23,678 nt of DNA from DASWHR01 sp036398095. GTDB taxonomy: Bacteria; Actinomycetota; AC-67. The notes under the pieces were generated by a model. The model was not told the DNA's origin. It searched no databases and saw only the letters and a program-made list of their open reading frames with translations. A program made the translations under genes and the position numbers. This document shows positions 7,222-15,600 of the stretch, piece by piece (position 1 is the stretch's first letter; every line of letters starts with the position of its first letter). The stretch lies in assembly GCA_036398095.1 (NCBI GenBank), contig DASWHR010000005.1, positions 1 through 23,678 of the forward strand. The letters are read 5' to 3'.

Positions 7222-8765
7222 TATTCTCCGCGCAGGAACGCTCCCCGAAGCAGCGTGGACACGTACAGGCGCGCCCGCGGCCGCGCGAGGAACAGCGACG
7301 GCGCGGTCCCGTTGCGCTGCTGGAAGCTGAACGGGAACGGCTGCGGCACCGATCCCAGATCCGGCAGCAGCGAATTCCCCAGTTGCGTGACCTGCCCGCT
7401 CGCGGTCTCGATCCGAAAGACGGTCGCGGCCGATCCGTTCCAGACGGCCGCATAGACGCGGCTCGGATCAACCGGATCCGGCTCGAGGCTCTGCACCCAG
7501 CCGTCGCCGAGGTCGCGCACGAGTCGCGGCGAGGTGACGGCCGCATCCGACTCGTAGACGCCGCCGTTGTTGTCGCCGAAGAAGACCCGGCCGTCGGTCG
7601 CCGGCGCGATCCCCCATATCCCGCCGCACGATTGCCGCGCCAGCCGCCAGGTTCCGCCAGCATCGGTGGACACGTACAGGCCCGCGTTCGTTCCGGCGTA
7701 GACGATTCGCTGATCGACATCGTTGAACGCGACGGTCGCGGTGAGCCGCTGCGAGGTTCCGACCCCGTCGGGGCATCCCGACGACGGCAGCACGACGCTC
7801 CGCCACGACAAACCGTCGTCGCTTGAGATCGACAAGCTTCCGTTCGACGGCGTCGAGCCGACGGCGGCGTTGGACTGCTGGATGTAGCCGGCGACGATGG
7901 TCGCGAAGATGCCGCCGGGGCGTCCGACGGCCAGTCCCGCGCCGCGGATCCCGCCGAGCAGCTTTCGCCAATGGAACCCGCCGTCGTCGGAGACGTAGAC
8001 GCCGCCGGGGTTGAGCGTGGTGAGCGTGGGCGCGTCGTAGGCGCTCGCATACACGCGGCCGGGGATCAGCGGATCGTAGGCGAGTCCTTCGATCCCGCAC
8101 GCATCCAAGCCGCTGGCAAGCACGGCCGCTTGCCGGATCAGCGTCCACGCGGCGGGCGCTCCGATCGGCGAGGCGTAGGGAAGCAGACATCCGGGCGTCG
8201 CGCTGACCCAGGCGGCGCCGCCTTGCGACCAGTAGACGCCGTTCAGGAACGAGCCCATCAGCATCGTCGCCTGCAGCGGCGCGACGGCGATGCGTCGCGT
8301 CAGCCAGATCGATCCGCCCGCTTCACCGACCGGCTGGCTTGGAAACAGCGATGACGAGCCGGGCCCGTACCACATCACGCCGGCGTTGGCCGACACCCAC
8401 GGCGTCCGTACGCCTCCTCCGCCCCCGCCGATCGGCGGAATTGTTGGCGGCGTCATGGTCGGGACCGGCAACGGCGTCAGCGTCGGAACCGTCGGGACCG
8501 GTGAAGGGACGAGCGTCGGCAGCGGCGTCAGCGTGGGACCCGGCACGGGCGGCACGGTCGGAACCGGTGTGGGCGGTACAGTCGGAACCGGCGCGGGCGG
8601 CACGGTCGGAACCGGCGGGGGCGTCGGAAGGTCGGGAATGCAGATCGGCCGTGGCGGCTGAAGCGGCTGGCACGGCGGCTCCGCGACGCCGGCCGGGCCG
8701 AGGGTAGCAGTCAGCAGCGCCCCGACGGAGACGACGAGCGCACGCATGGGCAAACGAACGCGCAT
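7221..8765 (-). CDS. Secreted Asp-box beta-propeller protein on a Pro/Thr/Val-rich stalk
   Basis: A 514-residue protein. The chosen ATG is preceded by AAAGGGAG at good spacing; longer upstream readings lack such a site. A signal peptide covers about residues 1-29 and ends GVAEPP. Residues ~45-110 are a Pro/Thr/Val stalk built from PVPTVPPA-type octads, followed by a run of six glycines. The remainder is a beta-propeller with Asp-box (BNR) motifs: YVSDDGGFHW, SISSDDGLSW and YVSTDAGGTW. Such folds occur in sialidases, glycosidases, VPS10-like and photosystem-assembly proteins. I see no sialidase arginine triad or other catalytic signature, so a binding or scaffolding role on the cell surface is as likely as an enzymatic one. 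It heads the minus-strand hydrolase series and is divergent from the NTF2-like gene. Confidence 0.85.
   Translation of the reverse strand: MRVRLPMRALVVSVGALLTATLGPAGVAEPPCQPLQPPRPICIPDLPTPPPVPTVPPAPVPTVPPTPVPTVPPVPGPTLTPLPTLVPSPVPTVPTLTPLPVPTMTPPTIPPIGGGGGGVRTPWVSANAGVMWYGPGSSSLFPSQPVGEAGGSIWLTRRIAVAPLQATMLMGSFLNGVYWSQGGAAWVSATPGCLLPYASPIGAPAAWTLIRQAAVLASGLDACGIEGLAYDPLIPGRVYASAYDAPTLTTLNPGGVYVSDDGGFHWRKLLGGIRGAGLAVGRPGGIFATIVAGYIQQSNAAVGSTPSNGSLSISSDDGLSWRSVVLPSSGCPDGVGTSQRLTATVAFNDVDQRIVYAGTNAGLYVSTDAGGTWRLARQSCGGIWGIAPATDGRVFFGDNNGGVYESDAAVTSPRLVRDLGDGWVQSLEPDPVDPSRVYAAVWNGSAATVFRIETASGQVTQLGNSLLPDLGSVPQPFPFSFQQRNGTAPSLFLARPRARLYVSTLLRGAFLRGE
8551..8622. repeat. Three tandem 24-bp units encoding the PVPTVPPx stalk
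   Basis: Three consecutive 24-bp units begin at 8551, 8575 and 8599 and share the core GTCGGAACCGG. On the minus strand each encodes an eight-residue Pro/Val/Thr unit of the stalk. More degenerate copies continue from about 8450 to 8550. The units lie inside the coding frame and keep it open, so copy-number changes would only alter stalk length. Confidence 0.85.
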
Positions 8766-8876
8766 GACCCTGGCTCCCTTTCGTTCTTTCCCTTTTCCCG
8801 GGATTCGCCGCCGGGCGCCGCTTTCCCTGCTTTCTGCCGGAAACGGTAGGGTGCGCGCGTCAATGGGGAGGAGACC

Positions 8877-9347
8877 ATGAACGAAGGCGAGCGTCTGATT
8901 CACGAGTTCTACTCGGCGTTTCGCGAGCGCGACGCGGAACGGATGGCCGCGTGCTACCACTCCGACGTGCGATTCTCCGATCCGGTGTTTCAGGATCTGC
9001 GCGGCACGCAGGCCGGCGACATGTGGCGGATGCTCTGCGGCCGCCCCGACTCGGACCTAACGATCGAGTATCGCGACGTCCGCGCCGACGATGCGCGCGG
9101 CACCGCTCACTGGGAGGCGCGCTATACGTTCTCGACGGGTCGCGCGGTCCACAACGTGATCGATGCGGAGTTCGAATTCGCGGACGGCAGGATCATGCGC
9201 CACGTCGATCGGTTCGATCTGCCCGCCTGGGCCGCGCAAGCGCTCGGACTTCCCGGCACGCTGCTGGGACGCACGCCGTTCATGCAACGCAAGATCAGGA
9301 ACATGGCGATGAGCCGATTGAAGGAGCACCAAGCCCGAACCGGATAG
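8877..9347 (+). CDS. NTF2-like / SnoaL-like domain protein
   Basis: A 156-residue cytoplasmic protein without signal peptide, started by an ATG behind GGGGAGGAG. The first 115 residues show the NTF2-like cone fold pattern: a helix EGERLIHEFYSAFRERD, then AACYHSDVRFSDPVF, then strands ending in a paired HWEARYTF and DAEFEFADGRIMRHVDRFDL. In this superfamily the pocket can bind small ligands or catalyse isomerase or hydratase steps; no specific catalytic pair can be assigned here. The C-terminal 40 residues are helical and basic. It stands alone on the plus strand, divergent from the propeller gene and convergent with the YibE/F gene, whose stop lies 16 bp away. Confidence 0.88.
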   Translation: MNEGERLIHEFYSAFRERDAERMAACYHSDVRFSDPVFQDLRGTQAGDMWRMLCGRPDSDLTIEYRDVRADDARGTAHWEARYTFSTGRAVHNVIDAEFEFADGRIMRHVDRFDLPAWAAQALGLPGTLLGRTPFMQRKIRNMAMSRLKEHQARTG

Positions 9348-9363
9348 CGGCGGCGGCCTTCGC

Positions 9364-10533
9364 CTACGCCGTCGATTCGGAAACGATCGGGCTGTGGGCC
9401 AGGCGGACGGCCAGCGCGGTGGTGATCGGCACCGAGGCGACCAAGCCGATGCTGCCGACCAGCGTGCGCACGATCTCGGTCGCGACGATCTCGCCGTTGC
9501 CGATCTGCGCGATCCGCTCGCCCGACAGCACGAACAGCAGCAGCAGCGTCGTGGACGCGCCGGCGTAGGCGAGCGCGAGCGTGTTGACCGTCGATGACAC
9601 ATGATCGCGCCCGACGCGCATCGCCGAGCGGAACAGCTCGCGCCGGTCGGTCAGGCCCGCGGCGCGCAACTCCCACACGACCGAGCTTTGCGTGACCGTC
9701 ATGTCGTCGAGCGCGCCCAGCGCGCCGATCACCAGACCGGCCAGGAAGATTCCTTCGAAGTCGATGCTTCCGGCCGACAGTTGCAGGAAAGGCACCTCTT
9801 CCGAAATCAGCCCGGTGAGCCGCGCCACGCCCGAGAACATCGTGCCCAGCAGCGCGGTCAGCGCAAGGCTCGCGATCGTTCCGAGCAATGCGACGGTCGT
9901 GCGCGCCGAGATGCCGTGCGCCGCATAGAGCGCGATGAACGCGATCGCCGACGCGCCGGTCACCGCGACCAGAAGCGGGGCCTTTCCTTCCAGGATCGAC
10001 GGAAGGATGAACGCGATCAGGATCGCAAGGCTCGCCGCAAGACCGGCGAGCGAGGCCAGCCCCCGCAGCCGCCCCAGCGCGACGACGGCAAGCGCGAACA
10101 GCACGACCAGCAACGTGAGCGCGGGCTTGCGGTCGCGGTCGGCGAATTGATATTCGACGCCAGCTTCGATGGCCTCGGGATTGGTGTAGTGCACCACCAC
10201 GATCGCGTCGCCGGCGCCCAGCCGGCCGTCGCCCAGCTTCTCGGGAAGATCAAGCTCGATCGTGGCGCCCGCGTCGGGGCCATCCTGGATCAGAAGCGCG
10301 CCGATCAGGCAGTCTGCGTCGCCTCCGCCGGGAACGTCCGGACACGGTCCCCGCTCGAGCGTCACGATCGTGGCGTCGTAGAGCCGCCCGAACGACTCGA
10401 TGTCGTCGGCCCGCGGAAACCGGCCGGACGGACGAAGGATCAGCATCGCCACGATCGTCACACCCGCGAGCACCGCCGCCGCGATCGTCAGCGAGCGCTC
10501 GATCCCGGCTCCACCCCGCAAACTCTGCTTCAC
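9364..10533 (-). CDS. YibE/F family multi-pass membrane protein
   Basis: A 389-residue integral membrane protein. Residues ~14-33 form the first membrane helix. A roughly 100-residue extracytoplasmic region follows, with DATIVTLERG and a Cys pair (CPDVPGGGDADC). Then come about seven helices. The family mark GALGALDDMTVTQ near residue 290 matches the GALGAVMDVAMS region of YibE/F proteins, whose function is not established; transport has been suggested in some bacteria. The start is a GTG with an in-frame TAG three codons upstream, so it cannot begin earlier. A TANNNT box six bases before the GTG and the lack of a Shine-Dalgarno suggest a leaderless transcript. It is followed by a convergent NTF2-like gene. 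Confidence 0.9.
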   Translation of the reverse strand: MKQSLRGGAGIERSLTIAAAVLAGVTIVAMLILRPSGRFPRADDIESFGRLYDATIVTLERGPCPDVPGGGDADCLIGALLIQDGPDAGATIELDLPEKLGDGRLGAGDAIVVVHYTNPEAIEAGVEYQFADRDRKPALTLLVVLFALAVVALGRLRGLASLAGLAASLAILIAFILPSILEGKAPLLVAVTGASAIAFIALYAAHGISARTTVALLGTIASLALTALLGTMFSGVARLTGLISEEVPFLQLSAGSIDFEGIFLAGLVIGALGALDDMTVTQSSVVWELRAAGLTDRRELFRSAMRVGRDHVSSTVNTLALAYAGASTTLLLLFVLSGERIAQIGNGEIVATEIVRTLVGSIGLVASVPITTALAVRLAHSPIVSESTA

Positions 10534-10539
10534 CGAAAC

Positions 10540-10545
10540 AGCCTA
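10540..10545 (-). promoter_or_regulatory. Putative -10 box of a leaderless YibE/F transcript
   Basis: On the minus strand TAGGCT lies exactly six bases before the GTG start at 10533, so transcription would begin at or next to the start codon. No Shine-Dalgarno is present in this short leader. No good -35 hexamer is visible, so the site remains tentative. Confidence 0.4.
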
Positions 10546-10584
10546 CGGCCCGACGCTGCCGTCCTCCCGGAGGCTGGACGCTCC

Positions 10585-11121
10585 CTAGACCTTGGCTTCG
10601 AAGATCGATTCGGCCAGACGGACCAGGGCTGCTTTCGTCGCGTCGACGGAGCCGATCAACGGGAGGCGCAGGTCCGCAACCAGCGTCGCCTTTCGGGCGA
10701 CCAGCTTGACCTCGCCTCCCGAGGCGACGACGGCGACTTTCGCTTCATCGCCGATGCCGTCCTGCGTTTCGAATGTCGCGCCTTGCTGCTCGAATGCGGC
10801 CACGATCCCGTCGAAATTCTGTCCCGAGTCGACGATCAGCACCAGGCCGATCGACGGGTAGAAACACCGGGATACGCTGACGGAATGTAACTGCCTGCCG
10901 CCGGTCCCGGGATCCATGCCCAACGCCGCCCGAATCTGCGCGCCCGTCACGACTGTGCACGCGTCGGGGACGGGCGCCGTCCGGGTCGCCCCGCCGGACG
11001 TGGGAGTCTCGCTTTTCGTCCCCGGCGATGCTTTGTCGCCTGCACCTCCGCCGCATGCACCGACCAGGAACACGCCCGCCGCAACCGACATCGCAGCAAC
11101 CCACCGCCGACAACCGGTCAT
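10585..11121 (-). CDS. Lipoprotein, DUF3558-like
   Basis: A 178-residue predicted lipoprotein. The ATG chosen gives a complete signal: MTGCRRW, a hydrophobic core, and the lipobox LVGAC with the lipidated Cys near residue 21. A purine-rich AAAGAG lies seven bases upstream. A Gly/Ser/Thr/Pro linker leads to DACTVVTGAQIRAALG, followed by a second Cys in SRCFYP and a strand-rich tail. This layout (Cys-x-Leu/Val-Val-Thr-x-x-x-Ile-x-x-Ala-Leu-Gly, later Cys-x-Tyr) resembles DUF3558-type surface lipoproteins common in actinobacteria, whose role is unknown. It is transcribed away from the kinase-cyclase gene, with 108 bp between the two starts, so a shared control region is possible. Confidence 0.8.
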   Translation of the reverse strand: MTGCRRWVAAMSVAAGVFLVGACGGGAGDKASPGTKSETPTSGGATRTAPVPDACTVVTGAQIRAALGMDPGTGGRQLHSVSVSRCFYPSIGLVLIVDSGQNFDGIVAAFEQQGATFETQDGIGDEAKVAVVASGGEVKLVARKATLVADLRLPLIGSVDATKAALVRLAESIFEAKV

Positions 11122-11229
11122 AGAAACACTCTTTCTTCCTCTGGGGGGCGAAAGCCTAACTGAAAACACCCGTCCGGTAGACAAACGCCCGGCGAAGCGA
11201 CGAAACTCTGCCTCAAGGGGGATCGGGCA

Positions 11230-14200
11230 ATGCAATGTTCAACGTGCCGGAACGAGTGCCGTGATACGGCTGCGTTCTGCGATTCGTGCGGTGCGCCGCT
11301 GGCGGCACCGGCCGGGCGCGACGCGCCGCTGCCCCACTCGTTCGGACAGGGACGCTACGAGGTGCGTTCCTTCCTGGGTGAAGGCGGACGGAAACTCGTC
11401 TACCTCGCCCGCGACACGCGACTGGGACGCGACGTTGCGGTGGCGCGGGTCAAGACCGACGGCCTGGATGCCGACGGACGCGAGCGCGTCCGTCGCGAAG
11501 CGACCGCGATGGCGATGCTGGGCGACCACCCGAACATCGTCACCGTCTACGACATCGGCGAAGAAGGTGGCGATCCGTTCATCGTGTCGCAATACATGAG
11601 CGGCGGCTCGGTCGCCGACGCGCTGGACCGGGCGAGCGACCGACGGCTTCCGGTCGAACGCGCGCTGACGATCACGGCGTCGATCCTGGATGCGTTGCGA
11701 CACGCGCACGCCAACAACATCGTCCACCGCGACTTGAAACCCGGCAACGTCTGGTTCGAATCGTCGGGCGAGTCGGCGATGCTGGGCGACTTCGGCTTGG
11801 CCGTCGAGCTGGACCACAGCCGGCTCACGTCCGAGGGGATGATGGTCGGCACGGTCGCCTATCTGCCGCCGGAACAAACGACCGGACGCGACCTGGATCC
11901 GCGCGCCGACTTGTATTCGCTTGGTGCGATGCTCTACGAGATGCTGACCGGACGACCGCCGTTCGTCGGCGACGACGCGGTATCGATCATCAGCCAGCAC
12001 CTCCACACGGCGCCGATCGCGCCGTCGTGGCATGCCCCCGCAATCCCCGAAGAACTCGACGCGTTCGTGCTTGACCTTCTGGCGAAGTCGCCCGAGCAGC
12101 GCCCGGCATCGGCCGCCGACGCACTGACCCGGCTCGAGTCGATGCGGGCCGTCATGCAGTCGGCAACGGCGCCGGCCACCGCGGGAACGTCCGGCACGGC
12201 GCGGGGCGGCGCGTTCGTCGGGCGGCTCGACGAGCTTGCGACCTTGCACACGGCCGTCGATCGCGCCGCGGCCGGTCGCGGCGGCATGGTGATGGTCGTC
12301 GGCGAGCCGGGCATCGGCAAGACCAGGCTGACGCAAGAAGCCGGCTCGTATGCGGAGCTGCGCGGCGCGCAAGTGCTGGTCGGCCGCTGCTCGGAAACCG
12401 AAGCGACCGTGCCCTACATCCCGTTCATCGAAGCGATGCGGGCCTACGCGACGCGGCGCCCGGCCGACGAACTGCGCGACGTGCTGGGCACCGGCGCATC
12501 CGAGATCGCGAAACTCGTCTCGGAGGTCCGCCAGATCCTTCCCGACGTTCCGCAGAGCGCGATCGTCGAGCCGGAACAAGAGCGCTACCGCCTGTTCGAG
12601 TCCGTCGCAACGTTTCTGGTCAACGCCTCCGCCGCGCAGCCGATCCTGCTGATCCTTGAAGACCTCCATTGGGCCGACAAGCCGTCGCTGCTGCTGCTGC
12701 AACATCTTGCGCGGCGGCTCGGCGGGACGCGCATCGCGTTGGTCGGCACGTACCGCGATGTGGAACTGGACCGGCGGCATCCGCTGTCCTCGGCCATCGG
12801 CGAACTTCGCCGCGAGCAAAGCTTTCAGCGCATCCATCTTCGCGGGCTGTCGAAAGAAGACGTCCGCCGGATGCTGACGGTGCGGGCCCGCCACGACCTG
12901 GATCCCGGCGGCGTCGCGTTCGCCGACGCGATCCACGCCGAATCGGAAGGCAATCCCTTCTTCATCGTCGAGATCGTGCGGCATCTGGTCGAGACAGGCG
13001 TCATCTATCAGGAAGACGGCCGATGGAAGTCGCGGGCCGCGACGATCGACGATCTGGGCATTCCGGAAGGGGTCCGCGAGGTCATCGGCCGGCGACTGTC
13101 GCGCCTGTCGGATCAGACGAACACGGTGCTGTCGCACGCGTCGGTGCTCGGCCGAGAGTTCACGTTCGACGTGCTGGCCGCCATGACCGGCTTGGACGAC
13201 GATGCCCTGCTGACGGCCACCGAAGAGGCCGTCACGGCGCGCCTGATCGTCGAAATCGAAGCCCGAGGCACCCCGTCCTACGCGTTCACGCATGCGCTGG
13301 TCCGAGAAACGCTCTACGACGAACTGAGCCTGCCGCGCAAGCAGCGAATGCACCTGCGCGCGGCGAAGGCAGTCGAAACGGCGCGCGCGCGGACGATCGA
13401 CGCGCACGTAACCGAAATCGCCGTCCATCTGCGCCTCGCCGGCGCCGCGGCCGACCCGAAGGTTGCGCTGGACTACGCGGAACGCGCGGGCCGCGCCGCG
13501 CGGAAAGTCTTCGCGTTCGAAGACGCGGTCGCTCACTGGGAGTCGGCGCTGGAGATCATGGAAGAACACGGCGCCGATCCCGTCGCGCGCGCCCGCATGT
13601 TGGAACGCGTCGCCAACGTGCTCTACACCGGCGCGGCCGATCAGCCGAAAGCGGTTCGATACCTGGAGGAAGCCGTACGGCTGTACGAAGAGGCCGGCCG
13701 CCGCGAACTGAGCGCGCAGACGCACCTGCGGATCGGCTTTCACTTCGGCACCTATCCGGACGTGCTGAACATCAGGCGCGCTAGAGAGCACTACGAAGCC
13801 GCCCGGAAACTGCTCGAAGGAAGCGACGACGCTGTTTCACAATCGTTTCTTCACGTCGGCCTGGGATCGGCGGCGATCTGGCGATACGAGTTCGCCGAGG
13901 GGATCGAGCTGACGGCCAAAGCGATGGAGATCGCGGAGCCGACCGGCGCGCCCGGGCTGTGGACGACGGCCGCCGCCAACCACGGATGGGCGCTGTGCAT
14001 GGCGGGACGGCCGGGCGAAGGATTCGCGCTGACGGAGCGCGTCTACGAAGAAGCCGACCACGCGAACCACATATTCGCCTCGTTCCTGGCCGCATGGGTC
14101 ATGGGGACCATGTTGCAGGGGCCGATGGGCGACGTGAACGGCGCGATGGAGTGGTTCGAACGAGAACTCGCCAAGCCGCGCACCGCTCAGGCCGAGAAAG

Positions 14201-15519
14201 CACGGCAGACGCTGCAGGTCTTCCTGGCGTACTGCCACCTGTGCCGGGGCGAAGTCGACGCGCACGACCGCTTGATGGCGGGCATCGAGCACGTACCCGA
14301 GTACCACAAGGTCGGCGTCGCCTTTTATCGCGGGGACTTCGGCGACTGCCTGACGATCGCCGACCGCATGATCCAGGCGACCGCGATCGAAAACGTGAAC
14401 GACTATTGGGGAGGGATCTTCTTCAGGACTCACGTCGCGCTGCTCCAAGGAGAAGTCGATGAAGCCCTCGCGCTGGCCGAACGCCTGCCCGGACCCGGGC
14501 AGAGTTCACCGGGGCTGTGGAACTTCTGGATCACGATTCGCTGCTTGATCGCGCTCGGCCGCGTGGACGACGCCGCCGAACTGGCGTCGGAGATGCAACA
14601 CATTGCCCAGAACGGAGAAGACTGGCGCGCCCTCGGCTGCACCTACCACGAAGCAACGGCTCTTATCGCCGACGCGCAGGGCCGTTTCGCCGACGCCGAC
14701 GCGCATTTCGAACAGGCCGCGCAGATCGGTCCGCGCTACGGCCGGATGCACGAGGCGGCCGACACGCTGTTCGAATGGTCGCGCTCGCTGGCCCGTCGCG
14801 GAGACACGGCCGGCGCGCTTCGAAAGATCGATGAAGCGATGGATCTGATCCGGCCCCACGGCGACACCGGCTTCTGGATGGATCGGCTCGTCGGGCAGCG
14901 GCTTGCGCTGCAAGGCCTTGCCGGCATCGACACTCAATCGTCGATCCACGTTGTAATGACCTCGGTGCAGGGAGAGAACCCCGACCTGGGCTCACGCACG
15001 GCGCCCGACGGCTCGATCACAATCCTGTTCAGCGACATCGAAGGGTCGACGGTGCTGAACGAGCGGTTCGGAGACCAGCGCTGGATGACCGTTTTGCATC
15101 GCCACAACGAAATCGTCCGGACCGAAGTCGAGCGCGAAGGCGGCGACATCGTGAAATCGCAGGGCGACGGCTTCATGATCACGTTCCCGGCGCCGTCAAA
15201 CGCCGTGCGCGCCGCGATCGCCGTTCAACGAGCCGTCGAACGGCACAACGACGCGTACCCCGACGAGGCCGTGCTGGTCCGGATCGGACTGCATTCGGGC
15301 ACCGTGATCGAGCGTGACGGCGATTTCTTCGGCCGCAACGTCGCGCTGACGGCCCGCGTCGCCGACGCGGCACGCGGCGGCCAGATCCTGGTCACCGCCT
15401 CTGCCGGCGAAGGATGCGACGCGCCGCTGACCAACGCGCGTTCGATCGAACTCAAAGGACTCGCCGGTACGCACCACGTCCACGAAGTGGTCTGGCGCGA
15501 ATCCCCAGCCCCGCGCTGA
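11230..15519 (+). CDS. Zinc ribbon - Ser/Thr kinase - AAA/STAND ATPase - TPR - class III cyclase fusion
   Basis: A 1429-residue soluble signalling protein with an AAGGGGG site before its ATG. Cys3, Cys6, Cys17 and Cys20 form a zinc ribbon. The kinase domain spans ~43-310, with HRDLKP (Asp168), DFG (Asp187) and YLPPEQ, but Ala72 replaces the usual beta-3 Lys while Lys55 sits at the third glycine position of the loop GEGGRK. ATPase: FVGR near 330, Walker A GEPGIGKTR at 358-366, Walker B LILEDLHWAD near 475-483. A long TPR-like helical region covers ~745-1240. The C-terminal cyclase has metal-binding Asp1269 (LFSDIEGST) and Asp1313 (QGDGFM), and Lys1309, which points to ATP as substrate. Thus it could phosphorylate proteins and make cAMP under one ATP-dependent switch. 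No membrane segment is seen. Confidence 0.93.
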   Translation: MQCSTCRNECRDTAAFCDSCGAPLAAPAGRDAPLPHSFGQGRYEVRSFLGEGGRKLVYLARDTRLGRDVAVARVKTDGLDADGRERVRREATAMAMLGDHPNIVTVYDIGEEGGDPFIVSQYMSGGSVADALDRASDRRLPVERALTITASILDALRHAHANNIVHRDLKPGNVWFESSGESAMLGDFGLAVELDHSRLTSEGMMVGTVAYLPPEQTTGRDLDPRADLYSLGAMLYEMLTGRPPFVGDDAVSIISQHLHTAPIAPSWHAPAIPEELDAFVLDLLAKSPEQRPASAADALTRLESMRAVMQSATAPATAGTSGTARGGAFVGRLDELATLHTAVDRAAAGRGGMVMVVGEPGIGKTRLTQEAGSYAELRGAQVLVGRCSETEATVPYIPFIEAMRAYATRRPADELRDVLGTGASEIAKLVSEVRQILPDVPQSAIVEPEQERYRLFESVATFLVNASAAQPILLILEDLHWADKPSLLLLQHLARRLGGTRIALVGTYRDVELDRRHPLSSAIGELRREQSFQRIHLRGLSKEDVRRMLTVRARHDLDPGGVAFADAIHAESEGNPFFIVEIVRHLVETGVIYQEDGRWKSRAATIDDLGIPEGVREVIGRRLSRLSDQTNTVLSHASVLGREFTFDVLAAMTGLDDDALLTATEEAVTARLIVEIEARGTPSYAFTHALVRETLYDELSLPRKQRMHLRAAKAVETARARTIDAHVTEIAVHLRLAGAAADPKVALDYAERAGRAARKVFAFEDAVAHWESALEIMEEHGADPVARARMLERVANVLYTGAADQPKAVRYLEEAVRLYEEAGRRELSAQTHLRIGFHFGTYPDVLNIRRAREHYEAARKLLEGSDDAVSQSFLHVGLGSAAIWRYEFAEGIELTAKAMEIAEPTGAPGLWTTAAANHGWALCMAGRPGEGFALTERVYEEADHANHIFASFLAAWVMGTMLQGPMGDVNGAMEWFERELAKPRTAQAEKARQTLQVFLAYCHLCRGEVDAHDRLMAGIEHVPEYHKVGVAFYRGDFGDCLTIADRMIQATAIENVNDYWGGIFFRTHVALLQGEVDEALALAERLPGPGQSSPGLWNFWITIRCLIALGRVDDAAELASEMQHIAQNGEDWRALGCTYHEATALIADAQGRFADADAHFEQAAQIGPRYGRMHEAADTLFEWSRSLARRGDTAGALRKIDEAMDLIRPHGDTGFWMDRLVGQRLALQGLAGIDTQSSIHVVMTSVQGENPDLGSRTAPDGSITILFSDIEGSTVLNERFGDQRWMTVLHRHNEIVRTEVEREGGDIVKSQGDGFMITFPAPSNAVRAAIAVQRAVERHNDAYPDEAVLVRIGLHSGTVIERDGDFFGRNVALTARVADAARGGQILVTASAGEGCDAPLTNARSIELKGLAGTHHVHEVVWRESPAPR

Positions 15520-15600
15520 AGATCGCGTCAATCCGCTTCGCGCATGGATTTCTCGCGCTCTGCGGCCCGTTCATAGCCGACCAGCCGTCGAATGAGTGCG

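Noticed and set aside
5090..8050. 986-codon minus-strand frame spanning the acylase and propeller genes
   Set aside because: Out of frame with both recognised proteins and extremely Arg/Ser/Pro-rich.
8450..8622. CRISPR-like array
   Set aside because: The units are directly contiguous without spacers and encode an in-frame proline stalk.
9340..9370. Terminator hairpin between the NTF2-like and YibE/F genes
   Set aside because: Only five-base GC-rich complementarity inside CGG/GCC-rich DNA; expected by chance.
11239..13791. 850-codon minus-strand frame opposite the kinase-cyclase gene
   Set aside because: Antisense shadow. The plus strand encodes continuous kinase, ATPase and TPR motifs.
15520..15600. 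Extra gene between the cyclase and the small ORF
   Set aside because: No frame with start, ribosome binding site or recognisable motif on either strand.
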